Shown: in pieces, positions 25,431 through 34,005 of the stretch
How positions within the stretch are numbered: position 1 is the stretch's first letter
Layout of the letters: each line of letters starts with the position of its first letter
Assembly: GCF_001013475.1 (NCBI RefSeq)
Contig: NZ_JZEF01000001.1
Coordinates: 597,472-661,471 of the forward strand
Reading direction: 5' to 3'
DNA: 64,000 nt
Origin: Xanthomonas arboricola pv. juglandis
Lineage (GTDB): Bacteria; Pseudomonadota; Gammaproteobacteria; Xanthomonadales; Xanthomonadaceae
Made by a program: the position numbers and the translations under genes
Notes under the pieces: model-generated
Database searches by the model: none
Told to the model about the DNA's origin: nothing
The model's input: only the letters and a program-made list of their open reading frames with translations

Positions 25431-26620
25431 TGGACGAAGTGCGGCCCGCATCGGAGGGAGTTGGCAGCGCGCCGGCCGCCGATGCGGCGCCGTCGGCAGC
25501 GTCCACGCGACGCAGCTACGACCTGATCGTGGTGGGCGCGGGCATCGTCGGCGCGGCCTGCGCCGAGGCGGCCGCATGCGAAGGACTGCGCGTGGCGATC
25601 GTCGAGCCAGGGCCGATCGGTGGCGGTTCCACCGCGGCGGCGATGGGGCACCTGGTGGCGATGGACGACGACCCGGCCGAGCTGGCGTTGTCGGCGTATT
25701 CGTTGCGGCTGTGGGAGCGCTTCGCACAACTGAGCGAGGCCGAGTTCAGCCGCTGCGGCACGCTGTGGGTGGCCCGCGATGCGCGCGAACTGGCGGCGGT
25801 GCCGGCCAAGATCGCGCGGCTGGCGGCGGCCGGCCTGCATGCCGACGCTGTCGACGCCGGCCAGTTGTATGCACTGGAGCCGCAACTGGTGGCGGGCCTG
25901 GCCGGCGGCATGCGCGTGCCCGATGAGGCCGTGGTGTATCCGCCGCGTGTGGCGCGGCATCTGGTGAGCCTGGCCTGCAAGGCGGGCGCGCAGCTGTTTG
26001 CCGGCCGCAAGGTGGAGCAGTTGCAGGCGCATGGGGTGCGTCTGGACGATGGCCAGCTGTTGGCCGGCCCGGTGCTGGTGGCCAGCGGCGTGGCCTTGCC
26101 GCAGTTGTTGCCGGAGCTGGCGCTGCGCCCGCGCAAGGGCCATCTGGTCATCACCGACCGGCATCCTGGCTTGATCCGGCATCAGCTACTGGAACTGGGC
26201 TATGCCGATTCGGCGCATGGCGCCGACGCCACCAGCGTGGCCTTCAATGTGCAGCCGCGGCCGACCGGGCAGATATTGATCGGCTCCTCGCGCCAGTTCG
26301 GCGAGCACGATCGCGCGCTGTCGCTGCCGGTATTGCAGCAGATGTTGCAGCGCGCATTCGCCTATCTGCCGGTGCTGCGCGAGTTGCAGGCGATCCGGGT
26401 ATGGACCGGGCTGCGCCCGGCCACGCCGGACGGACGCCCGTATCTCGGGGCAGTGCCCGGCCGGCGCGATGTGTGGGTGGCCGCCGGTCATGAGGGGCTG
26501 GGCGTCACCACGGCGCTGGGGAGCGCCCGGGTGATCGTGGACAGCCTGCTCGGGCGCACCCCGGCCATCGACCCCAGCCCGTACGCTCCGGCGCGCGCCG
26601 TGCATGGTGCAGCCGCATGA
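25430..26620 (+). CDS. D-hydroxyproline dehydrogenase, DAO-type FAD subunit
   Basis: This 396-residue protein belongs to the glycine/D-amino-acid oxidase (DAO) family. The FAD Rossmann motif is YDLIVVGAGIVGAACAEAA at about residues 30-48, and the substrate domain ends with TGLRPATPDGRPYLGAVPGRRDVWVAAGHEGLGVT. In hydroxyproline operons of this type (LhpB/E/F-like) the DAO subunit works with a small 2Fe-2S subunit and a second FAD subunit, and the complex oxidises cis-4-hydroxy-D-proline to 1-pyrroline-4-hydroxy-2-carboxylate. All three genes follow one another here. About 25 extra N-terminal residues rich in Ala/Ser precede the Rossmann fold. The stop overlaps the ferredoxin-like gene (ATGA). 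Confidence 0.92.
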   Translation: MDEVRPASEGVGSAPAADAAPSAASTRRSYDLIVVGAGIVGAACAEAAACEGLRVAIVEPGPIGGGSTAAAMGHLVAMDDDPAELALSAYSLRLWERFAQLSEAEFSRCGTLWVARDARELAAVPAKIARLAAAGLHADAVDAGQLYALEPQLVAGLAGGMRVPDEAVVYPPRVARHLVSLACKAGAQLFAGRKVEQLQAHGVRLDDGQLLAGPVLVASGVALPQLLPELALRPRKGHLVITDRHPGLIRHQLLELGYADSAHGADATSVAFNVQPRPTGQILIGSSRQFGEHDRALSLPVLQQMLQRAFAYLPVLRELQAIRVWTGLRPATPDGRPYLGAVPGRRDVWVAAGHEGLGVTTALGSARVIVDSLLGRTPAIDPSPYAPARAVHGAAA

Positions 26621-26862
26621 GCGCGACGGTACGCCTGCACGTGGATGCGCAAGCGGTCGAGGTGCCGGCCGGCGCCAGCGTGGCCGCTGCGGTGGCGCTG
26701 GCGACGCTGCAGTTCCGGCAGTCGTGCAGCGGCCAGCCGCGCGCGCCGTTGTGCGGCATGGGCGTGTGTTTCGAATGCCGGGTGCGCATCGACGGCATCG
26801 GTCAGCAGCGCGCCTGCCTGGTGGATGCGCGCGACGGCATGCAGGTACGCACCGATGTCTGA
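26617..26862 (+). CDS. D-hydroxyproline dehydrogenase, small 2Fe-2S subunit
   Basis: An 81-residue ferredoxin-like protein of the HcnA/SoxA type. The cluster ligands lie in SCSGQPRAPLCGMGVCFECRVRIDG, with the fourth Cys in QRACLVDAR. The N-terminal VDAQAVEVPAGASVAAAVA is the beginning of the plant-type ferredoxin fold. It transfers electrons between the two flavin subunits of the dehydrogenase. It overlaps the upstream gene by four bases and the downstream one by eight, typical of subunits made in fixed ratio. Confidence 0.92.
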   Translation: MSATVRLHVDAQAVEVPAGASVAAAVALATLQFRQSCSGQPRAPLCGMGVCFECRVRIDGIGQQRACLVDARDGMQVRTDV

Positions 26863-28168
26863 GCGCGTGCAGCATTTCGATGTGCTGGTGATCGGCGCCG
26901 GCCCGGCCGGCCTGGCGGCGGCGCAGGCAGCGGCCAGTCATGGCGTACGGGTGGGCGTGGTCGACCTGCAGCCGCGTGCCGGCGGGCAGGTGTGGTGCAA
27001 CGATGTGCGGCACGGCGCGCCGGCCGATGCGCGCGCGCTGTTGCGGCAGGTGCAGGACGCGGCGTCGATCACGCTGCTGACGCAAACGCAGATCCTGCTG
27101 GCGCAGCCGGGCTGGCTGCTGGCCGATGGCCCGCACGGTTCCCTGCAACTGCATTACGCCGCCCTGGTGCTGGCCACCGGCGCGCGCGAATTGCTGCTGC
27201 CGTTTCCGGGCTGGACCTTGCCCGGCGTCACCGGCGCCGGCGCGGCGCAGGCGCTGGCCAAACAGGGCTGGCCGCTGGCCGGCAAGCGTGTGGTGGTCGC
27301 CGGCAGCGGCCCGCTGCTGCTGGCCAGTGCGGCCACCTTGCAACGGCATGGTGCGCAGGTGCTTGGCATCCACGAACAGACCTCTGCAGCTGCGTTGCGG
27401 CAGTTCGCATTGCAGCTGTGGCGCTGGCCGGGCAAGGCGGCGCAGGCGGTGGCGCTGCGCCTGCAATTGCGCGCGGTGGCGTATCGCGCCGGCAGCTTTG
27501 TCGTTGCCGCACATGGCGACACGCAACTGCGCGAAATCGAGATCGAAGGGCCCACCGGCCGCACGCGTGTTGCCTGCGACCAGTTGGCGGTGGGCTATGG
27601 CCTGGTGCCGAACACCGAGCTCGCACAGCTGCTCGGTTGCCGGCTGGACGCGTACGGCGCGCATCAACAGGTGCATGTGGATGCGCTGCTGCGCACCAGC
27701 GTGCGGCAGGTCTTTGCAGCGGGCGAGGCCTGCGGCATCGGCGGGCGCGATTGCGCGCTGATCGAAGGCGCGATGGCCGGGCATATGGCTGCCGACGTGC
27801 CGGACGCTGCGCTGCGCCTGCAGCGGCGGCGGCGTGCCGCGCGTGCGTTCGCCGAGGTGCTGCAACAGCAGTTCGCTCTTGATCCACGCATTCGCGCGCT
27901 GGCGCAGCCCGACACGCTGGTGTGCCGCTGCGAAGACGTGCCGCTGGGCGCGCTGGACAACTTCAACGATGCACGCGATGCCAAGCTCGCTTCGCGCTGC
28001 GGCATGGGCGCCTGCCAGGGCCGCATCTGCGGCACCGCGCTCGCCGAGCTTGGGCGCTGCCCGCCCGCGCTTTCCACCGACGCCGGCCGCCGGCCGCCGT
28101 TGTTCCCGGTCCGCCTCGCGGCGCTGGCCGACCCGTTCACTTCCGACTCGCAAGGGAATCATCCATGA
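26855..28168 (+). CDS. D-hydroxyproline dehydrogenase, second FAD subunit with BFD-like 2Fe-2S domain
   Basis: A 437-residue pyridine-nucleotide-disulfide-type flavoprotein (HcnB/OoxA/SoxA-alpha-like). The FAD motif DVLVIGAGPAGLAAAQAA is at about residues 9-26, a second dinucleotide motif GKRVVVAGSGPLLLASAATL at about 142-161, and FAAGEACGIGGRDCALIEG near residue 290 marks the FAD-binding end. The C-terminal region carries four cysteines in TLVCRCEDV ... RCGMGACQGRICG, a BFD-like [2Fe-2S] site. In the complex it passes electrons from the DAO subunit onward, probably to the respiratory chain. It overlaps the next gene by four bases. Confidence 0.92.
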   Translation: MSERVQHFDVLVIGAGPAGLAAAQAAASHGVRVGVVDLQPRAGGQVWCNDVRHGAPADARALLRQVQDAASITLLTQTQILLAQPGWLLADGPHGSLQLHYAALVLATGARELLLPFPGWTLPGVTGAGAAQALAKQGWPLAGKRVVVAGSGPLLLASAATLQRHGAQVLGIHEQTSAAALRQFALQLWRWPGKAAQAVALRLQLRAVAYRAGSFVVAAHGDTQLREIEIEGPTGRTRVACDQLAVGYGLVPNTELAQLLGCRLDAYGAHQQVHVDALLRTSVRQVFAAGEACGIGGRDCALIEGAMAGHMAADVPDAALRLQRRRRAARAFAEVLQQQFALDPRIRALAQPDTLVCRCEDVPLGALDNFNDARDAKLASRCGMGACQGRICGTALAELGRCPPALSTDAGRRPPLFPVRLAALADPFTSDSQGNHP

Positions 28169-29073
28169 GTATTGCTGCGTTCTGGCATGGCGTGCTGCCG
28201 GCCATCACCACCCCGTTCACCGCCTCCGGCGAGATCGATCACGACTTCCTCGCCAAGCACGCCAATCAACTGGTGGATGCCGGCTGCACCGCGATCGTGC
28301 CGCTGGGCTCGCTGGGCGAAGCGGCCACCTTGAGCGTGGACGACAAGCTGGCCGTGCTCAAGACGCTGGTTGGCGCATTGAACGGCCGCGTGCCGGTGGT
28401 GCCGGGCATCGCCAGCCTGGCGACCGGTGAGGCGGTGGCGCTGGCCAAGGCGGCCAAGGACCTCGGTTGCGGCGGGCTGATGGTGTTGCCGCCCTACGTC
28501 TACTCCACCGACTGGCGCGAGATGGGCGCGCATGTGCGCGCGGTGATCGCCGCCACCGACCTGCCGGTGATCCTGTACAACAACCCGGTGGCCTACAAGA
28601 CCGATTTCGGCCCGGCGCAGATCGCCGAGCTGGCCGCCGAATTCCCCAACCTGCAGGCAGTGAAGGAATCCTCGGGCGACGTGCGCCGCTTCGCCGCGCT
28701 GCAGGAGCTGCTGGGCGATCGTCTGGCGCTGCTGGTGGGCATGGACGATGCCATCGTCGAAGGCCTGAGCATGGGTGCCAAGGGCTGGATCGCCGGCCTG
28801 GTCAACGCCTACCCGAAGGAATCGGTGCGCCTGTTCGAACTCGCGCGCGACGGTGGCTACCCGGCGGCCAAGGAACTCTACGACTGGTTCCTGCCGCTGC
28901 TGCGCCTGGATACCGTGCCCAAGTTCGTGCAGTTGATCAAACTGGTGCAGGAAAAGGTCGGCGTGGGCAGCGAGCGCGTGCGCGCGCCGCGCCTGGTGGT
29001 CGACGGTGCCGAGCGCGAGGCCGCGCTCGAGGTCATCGACCACGCCATCGCCACTGCGCCCAAACTGTCCTGA
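28165..29073 (+). CDS. 1-pyrroline-4-hydroxy-2-carboxylate deaminase (DHDPS family)
   Basis: A 302-residue (beta/alpha)8 enzyme of the dihydrodipicolinate synthase/NAL superfamily. The Schiff-base lysine is Lys167 in LQAVKESSGD and the catalytic Tyr138 is in VILYNNP; PLGSLGEAATLS is the carboxylate-binding loop. Context after the dehydrogenase identifies it as the deaminase (LhpC type) that converts 1-pyrroline-4-hydroxy-2-carboxylate to alpha-ketoglutarate semialdehyde and ammonia, rather than a lysine-biosynthesis enzyme. It is the last gene before a terminator-like hairpin at 29160-29201. Confidence 0.92.
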   Translation: MSIAAFWHGVLPAITTPFTASGEIDHDFLAKHANQLVDAGCTAIVPLGSLGEAATLSVDDKLAVLKTLVGALNGRVPVVPGIASLATGEAVALAKAAKDLGCGGLMVLPPYVYSTDWREMGAHVRAVIAATDLPVILYNNPVAYKTDFGPAQIAELAAEFPNLQAVKESSGDVRRFAALQELLGDRLALLVGMDDAIVEGLSMGAKGWIAGLVNAYPKESVRLFELARDGGYPAAKELYDWFLPLLRLDTVPKFVQLIKLVQEKVGVGSERVRAPRLVVDGAEREAALEVIDHAIATAPKLS

Positions 29074-29159
29074 CGATGAGCTCGCGCTGCACGCCACCGG
29101 ATGAGCGCTGCGCACGGATGCACGCGCGGACGCGGTGGCCGGCGTAGCGCGAGGTGGGT

Positions 29160-29201
29160 CGATGAGGATGTGGCATCAGCGCGGCATCCTCGTCGTTTTT
29201 T
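29160..29201 (+). terminator. Rho-independent terminator after the hydroxyproline operon
   Basis: An 11-base stem, CGATGAGGATG (29160-29170) against CATCCTCGTCG (29185-29195) with one G-T pair, is followed directly by six T residues (29196-29201). It lies between the deaminase and the semialdehyde dehydrogenase genes, so the pathway may be split into two transcripts or attenuated here. Confidence 0.85.
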
Positions 29202-29259
29202 GGTCGGCCGCTGCCGCACAGTGCGCAGGGTCTGTCCTCATGCAACCGAAGGTGCCGCA

Positions 29260-30876
29260 ATGAACGAGACGCTCCAATCCCCTCCCACACAGCAGGCCGA
29301 GGTATTGCTGGCCGGCCGGTGGCAACCCAGCCGCGCGGCGGGCGCCAGCTTCCGTGCCGCCGACCCGAGCACGGGTGAGGCGATCGGGCCGCAGTTTCCG
29401 GTCAGCGGTGCGGAGGATGTCGAAACCGCGGTTGCGGCAGCGCAAGCGGTTGCAGCGGAACTTGCGGCAGCACCGGTCGAGAAGATTGCGGCGTTTCTGG
29501 ACGCCTACGCCGACGCACTGGACGCCGATGCCGACACCCTGGTGGCGCTGGCCCACGCAGAAACCGCACTGCCGGCGCCCACACGCTTGCGTGGCAACGA
29601 GCTGCCACGCACCAGCGGGCAGTTGCGTCAGGCCGCCCAGGCGGTGCGCAGCTATAGCTGGACCCAACCCATCATCGATACCGCTGCCGATCTGCGTTCC
29701 CATCTGGCGCCGCTCGGCAAGCCGGTGGTGGTGTTTGGCCCGAACAATTTCCCGTTCGCCTTTAATGCGATTGCCGGCAGCGATTTCGCCTCGGCCATTG
29801 CCGCGCGCAACCCGGTGATCGCCAAGGCGCATCCGCTGCATCCGGCCACCAGCCAGCGCATGGCGCAGCTTGCGCACACAGCCTTGCTTGCTGCGGGCCT
29901 GCCGGCTGCGGCGGTGCAGTTGCTGTATCACTTTGACAACGCCACTGGCCTGCGGCTGGCCGGCGATGCGCGGCTGGGGGCGATCGGCTTCACCGGCAGC
30001 CGTGCGGGCGGGCTGGCGCTGAAGGCCGCCGCCGATGCGGCTGGCGTGCCGTTCTATGCCGAGCTGTCCAGCGTCAACCCGGTGTTCCTGCTGCCGGGCG
30101 CACTGGCCGAACGCGGCGCGGCGCTGGCGCAGGAATTCTTCTCCTCGTGCACGCTGGGCAGCGGCCAGTTCTGCACCAATCCCGGGGTGGTGGTGGTGCC
30201 GCAGGGCGAGGCCGGCGATGCGTTCGTGGCCGCGACCACGGCGCACTTCGAAGCCGCCATGCCGATGGTGCTGTTTTCCAGCGCAGGCGTGGAAGGCGTG
30301 CAACACGGTGTGGCAGCCCTGCGCGCTGCCGGCGCCGCGCTGCTTGCCGGCGGGCATACCGGCGAAGACGGCTATCGCTACGCGCCGACCTTGTTGAGCG
30401 TGGATGCGCAGGCGTTCCTCACCAGTCCGCATGCGCTGCAGACCGAGGCCTTCGGCCCGGTGAGCCTGCTGGTGCGCGCACGCGACGTGGCGCAGATGAC
30501 GCAGATCGCCGCTGCATTCGAAGGCAACCTCACCGGCACCTTGTACCGCGCAACCGATGGCAGCGACGATGCGGCCTGGCAGGCCATCGCCCCGGTGCTG
30601 CGGGCGCGGGTGGGGCGCTTGATCAACAGCAAGATGCCGACCGGCGTGGCGGTGAGCGCGGCGCAGAATCATGGCGGGCCGTTCCCCAGCACCGGGCATC
30701 CGGGCTTCACCGCGGTGGGCATGCCCGGTTCGATCCGCCGCTTCGCGGCCTTGCACAGCTACGACGCGGTGCCGGACGCCTTGCTGCCGGCCGACTTGCG
30801 CCAGCGCAATCCGGGGGGCGTGGCGCGCCTGGTCGATGGGCAATGGAGCACCGCAGACCTCGGAGCCGGCACATGA
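29260..30876 (+). CDS. Alpha-ketoglutarate semialdehyde dehydrogenase (aldehyde dehydrogenase)
   Basis: A 538-residue NAD(P)-dependent aldehyde dehydrogenase. Catalytic residues are Glu268 in YAELSSVNP and Cys305 in SGQFCTNPG; the cofactor-binding turn is GFTGSRAGG and the general Asn lies in GPNNFPFAFN. The sequence type (long N-terminus, FGPNNFPFAFN, ELSSVNPVFLLP) matches alpha-ketoglutarate semialdehyde dehydrogenases, which complete hydroxyproline breakdown by forming alpha-ketoglutarate for the TCA cycle. ATG at 29260 has GAAGG about ten bases upstream. It starts beyond the terminator but its stop overlaps the following peptidase gene. Confidence 0.93.
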   Translation: MNETLQSPPTQQAEVLLAGRWQPSRAAGASFRAADPSTGEAIGPQFPVSGAEDVETAVAAAQAVAAELAAAPVEKIAAFLDAYADALDADADTLVALAHAETALPAPTRLRGNELPRTSGQLRQAAQAVRSYSWTQPIIDTAADLRSHLAPLGKPVVVFGPNNFPFAFNAIAGSDFASAIAARNPVIAKAHPLHPATSQRMAQLAHTALLAAGLPAAAVQLLYHFDNATGLRLAGDARLGAIGFTGSRAGGLALKAAADAAGVPFYAELSSVNPVFLLPGALAERGAALAQEFFSSCTLGSGQFCTNPGVVVVPQGEAGDAFVAATTAHFEAAMPMVLFSSAGVEGVQHGVAALRAAGAALLAGGHTGEDGYRYAPTLLSVDAQAFLTSPHALQTEAFGPVSLLVRARDVAQMTQIAAAFEGNLTGTLYRATDGSDDAAWQAIAPVLRARVGRLINSKMPTGVAVSAAQNHGGPFPSTGHPGFTAVGMPGSIRRFAALHSYDAVPDALLPADLRQRNPGGVARLVDGQWSTADLGAGT

Positions 30877-32072
30877 GCAGCCAGATCGGCGGGTTGTCGC
30901 TGGAACAGGCGCGCGCGCAATTGACGCCGTGGACGCAGCGCGCCGCGCCGATCGCCGCGCAGGAATACGCACAGCGCATCGAACGCGCACGCCGCCTGAT
31001 GCGCGCGCACGGCGTGGATGCGCTGTTGATCGGCGCGGGCACCTCGCTGCGTTATTTCACCGGCGTGCCCTGGGGCGCGAGCGAGCGCCTGGTCGCGCTG
31101 CTGCTCACGCTGGACGGCGACCCGGTGCTGATCTGCCCCGCGTTCGAAGAAGGCTCACTGGATGCGGTGCTGAAGATTGCGGTCGCCAAACATCTGTGGG
31201 AAGAACACGAGGACCCGTACGCACTGGTGGTGCAGGTGATGGACGACCGCCACGCGCATGCGCTGGCGCTGGATCCGGGCATCGCCTTTGCCGTGCACAC
31301 CGGCCTGCGCGCGCACCTGGGCACGGCGATCCGCGATGCCGCGGCCATCATCGACGGCTGCCGCATGTGCAAGTCACCGGCCGAGCTGGCGCTGATGCAG
31401 CAGGCCTGCGACATGACCTTGCTGGTGCAGCGGCTGGCCGCCGGCATCGCGCAGGAGGGCATCGGCACCGACCAGCTGGTGCGCTTCATCGACGAGGCGC
31501 ATCGCGCGCTGGGCGCGGATAACGGTTCGACCTTCTGCATCGTGCAGTTCGGCCATGCCACCGCCTTTCCGCACGGCATTCCCGGCGTGCAGCACCTGCG
31601 CGCAGGCGAGCTGGTGCTGATCGACACCGGCTGCACCGTGCAGGGCTACCACTCCGATATCACCCGCACCTGGATCTACGGCACGCCCGATGACGCGCAA
31701 CGGCGCATCTGGGACCTGGAACAGGCGGCGCAGGCAGCCGCGTTTGCGGCGATCCGCCCCGGGCTCGCCTGCGAAGCGGTAGACCAGGCCGCGCGCAGCG
31801 TGCTGGAGGCCGCAGGACTGGGGCCGGACTACCGCTTGCCGGGATTGCCGCACCGCACCGGCCATGGCTGCGGCCTGGCGATCCACGAAGCGCCGTATCT
31901 GGTGCGCGGCAATGCGCAGCCGCTGCAGCCGGGCATGTGCGCCAGCAACGAGCCGATGATCGTGGTGCCCGGTGCGTTCGGGGTGCGCCTGGAAGACCAC
32001 TTTTACGTCACCGATACCGGCGCGCAGTGGTTTACGCCGCCGTCGCCGGCGATCGACCAACCGTTTGCATGA
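30873..32072 (+). CDS. M24 family metallopeptidase (Xaa-Pro dipeptidase/aminopeptidase P-like)
   Basis: A 399-residue pita-bread-fold peptidase with an N-terminal creatinase-like domain (about residues 25-160) and a C-terminal M24 domain. All five metal ligands are visible: two Asp in VLIDTGCTVQGYHSDITRTW, His in HRTGHGCGLAIHE, Glu in CASNEPMIVV and Glu in VRLEDHFYV. M24 enzymes of this type cleave X-Pro bonds at N-termini or in dipeptides. Coupled by ATGA to the hydroxyproline semialdehyde dehydrogenase, it probably frees proline or hydroxyproline from short peptides in the cytoplasm (no signal peptide). Confidence 0.92.
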   Translation: MSSQIGGLSLEQARAQLTPWTQRAAPIAAQEYAQRIERARRLMRAHGVDALLIGAGTSLRYFTGVPWGASERLVALLLTLDGDPVLICPAFEEGSLDAVLKIAVAKHLWEEHEDPYALVVQVMDDRHAHALALDPGIAFAVHTGLRAHLGTAIRDAAAIIDGCRMCKSPAELALMQQACDMTLLVQRLAAGIAQEGIGTDQLVRFIDEAHRALGADNGSTFCIVQFGHATAFPHGIPGVQHLRAGELVLIDTGCTVQGYHSDITRTWIYGTPDDAQRRIWDLEQAAQAAAFAAIRPGLACEAVDQAARSVLEAAGLGPDYRLPGLPHRTGHGCGLAIHEAPYLVRGNAQPLQPGMCASNEPMIVVPGAFGVRLEDHFYVTDTGAQWFTPPSPAIDQPFA

Positions 32073-32094
32073 GCCGTTACAGGCTCACGCACGT

Positions 32095-32159
32095 GTAGGA
32101 GCGCACCCGGGCGCGACGGGCAGTCCCGATAAAGCCGTCGCGCTCAGGCGCGCTCCTAC
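32095..32159. repeat. Single REP-like palindrome
   Basis: GTAGGAGCGCACCCGGGCGCGACGG and, inverted at the other end, CGCGCTCCTAC enclose a short loop, giving a roughly 65-base imperfect hairpin. It belongs to the same family as the six-unit array at 11122-11680. It lies between the M24 peptidase and the first DUF885 gene; a small inverted repeat TGAGCC-GTTACA-GGCTCA at 32070-32087 overlaps the M24 stop. Confidence 0.85.
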
Positions 32160-32187
32160 AGCCGCCATTGCCTCTTGGAGTAACTGC

Positions 32188-34005
32188 ATGAACCACCTGC
32201 GTCCCGTCGCCATCGGCCTGCTGGCCGCCGCCTTGTTCACTGCCTGCAAGCCGGCGCCGCCGGCAGCGGAGACGGCAGCTGTGGCCCCGCCTGCGCCAAC
32301 CAGCGAACAGGCCGCCAAGGCCTTCGATGCGCTGCTGGACAAGCAATGGCAGTACCAGTTGCAGCACAACCCGGAGTTCGCCAGCATCATCGGCGACAAG
32401 CGGTACAACGATCGTTGGAGCGACTATTCGCTTCAGGCCGTGCAGGCCGAGCGCACGGCCACTGCCGAGCTGCTCACGCAATTCGAAGCGATCGATAGCA
32501 AGACGCTGGACGAACAGCGCCAGCTCAGCCTGCAGATGATGCTTGGCCAGTTGCGCGACAAGCTGGAAGGCATCGACCTGAAGACCTATGCGATGCCGCT
32601 GGAGCCGATCGGCGGCATCCAACTGGGGCTGGCCGGTTACGGCGATGCGTTTCCGTTCGAGAACGCCAAGGATTATCAGGACTACATCAAGCGCCTGCAG
32701 ACGATTCCGACGGTGATCGACCAGGTGATCGCGGTGTCGCGGCAGGGCGCCAAGGAGGGGCTGGTGCAGCCGCGTTATCTGCTGGAGCGCCTGCCCGAGC
32801 AGATCGACAAGATCGCCGCGCTGACCGGCGAGCAGAGCCCGTTCGCCTCGCCGCTGAAAAAACTCGATGCCGCGGTGCCGGCTGACCAGCGCGCTGCGCT
32901 GCGCACGCAGTTGCTTGCGGCGATCGAGCAACAGGTGCGCCCGGCCTACGCCAAGCTGGCCGCGTTCGTGCGCGACGAATACGCCGCGCAAGGGCGTGCG
33001 CAGGAAGGGGTATGGTCGCTGCCCGATGGCGAACGCCGCTATCGCTACGCCATCCATACCCAGACCACCACCGACATGGCGCCTGAGGAGATCCATCAGA
33101 TCGGCCTGAAGGAAGTGGCGCGCATCGAAGGCGAGATGACGGTGATCGCCAAGGCGCAGGGCTTTGCCGACCTGGCCAGCTTCCGCAAGGCGGTGGACAC
33201 CGACAAGCGCCACTTCGCCAGCTCCGGCGAGCAGATCCTGCAGCAGTACCGCGATTACATCGCCGCGATGGAACCCGAGTTGCCCAAGCTGTTCGGCCAC
33301 CTGCCGAAAACGCCGCTGGAAGTGCAGGCGATGCCCGCATTCCGGCGCAGCGCGCCCGGCGCCGAATACTGGCAGAGCAATCCGGAAGGCACCAAGCCGG
33401 CCATCGTCAAGGTCAACACCAGCGACTTCGCCAGCCGCACGCTGGTCAATATCGAAACCACCGCGTATCACGAGGGCGTGCCGGGCCATCACCTGCAGAT
33501 CTCGCTCGCCCAGACGTTGCCATTGCCGCCGTTCCGCCAGCAGGCCGGCTACAACGCCTATATCGAAGGCTGGGCGCTGTACGCCGAGCGCCTGGGCAAG
33601 GAGATCGGTTTCTTCAAGGACCCGTACAACGACTACGGCCGGCTGTCCGGCGAGCTGTTGCGCGCCAATCGCCTGGTGCTCGACACCGGCGTGCATTACA
33701 AGCGATGGAACCGCCAGCAGATGGTGGATTTCTTCCACGCGCATCCGTCCGATGACGAGCCCAGCATCCAGTCCGAAACCGATCGCTATATCGTCTGGCC
33801 GGGCCAGGCGTTGGGTTACAAACTGGGGCAGCTGCAGATTCTTGCGCTGCGTGCCGAGGCGGAAAAAGAACTCGGCGATCGCTTCGATGTGCGCGCCTTC
33901 CACGATGCGGTGCTCGGCGGCGGCGCGATGCCGCTGGCGATGTTGCAGCAGCGCGTGCGCCAGTGGATTGCACAGGCCAAGGCGGCGCCGGAGGCACGCG
34001 GATGA
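32188..34005 (+). CDS. DUF885 family metallopeptidase-like lipoprotein
   Basis: The 605-residue precursor begins MNHLRPVAIGLLAAALFTACK, a lipoprotein signal peptide with the lipobox Cys at residue 20. The DUF885 core is complete: ETTAYHEGVPGHHLQISLAQ provides the H-E-x-x-P-G-H-H zinc-site-like motif, followed by GYNAYIEGWALYAERLG and ETDRYIVWPGQALGYKLGQLQIL. The family is believed to be zinc carboxypeptidase/oligopeptidase-like, but substrates are poorly known. Its position between Xaa-Pro peptidase and prolyl-oligopeptidase genes suggests action on proline/hydroxyproline peptides in the periplasm. ATG at 32188 follows TTGGAG. The stop overlaps the second DUF885 gene (ATGA). Confidence 0.9.
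   Translation: MNHLRPVAIGLLAAALFTACKPAPPAAETAAVAPPAPTSEQAAKAFDALLDKQWQYQLQHNPEFASIIGDKRYNDRWSDYSLQAVQAERTATAELLTQFEAIDSKTLDEQRQLSLQMMLGQLRDKLEGIDLKTYAMPLEPIGGIQLGLAGYGDAFPFENAKDYQDYIKRLQTIPTVIDQVIAVSRQGAKEGLVQPRYLLERLPEQIDKIAALTGEQSPFASPLKKLDAAVPADQRAALRTQLLAAIEQQVRPAYAKLAAFVRDEYAAQGRAQEGVWSLPDGERRYRYAIHTQTTTDMAPEEIHQIGLKEVARIEGEMTVIAKAQGFADLASFRKAVDTDKRHFASSGEQILQQYRDYIAAMEPELPKLFGHLPKTPLEVQAMPAFRRSAPGAEYWQSNPEGTKPAIVKVNTSDFASRTLVNIETTAYHEGVPGHHLQISLAQTLPLPPFRQQAGYNAYIEGWALYAERLGKEIGFFKDPYNDYGRLSGELLRANRLVLDTGVHYKRWNRQQMVDFFHAHPSDDEPSIQSETDRYIVWPGQALGYKLGQLQILALRAEAEKELGDRFDVRAFHDAVLGGGAMPLAMLQQRVRQWIAQAKAAPEARG

Noticed and set aside
29176..30990. 604-codon minus-strand frame opposite the aldehyde dehydrogenase
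   Set aside because: Shadow frame without domains; the aldehyde dehydrogenase is complete on the plus strand.
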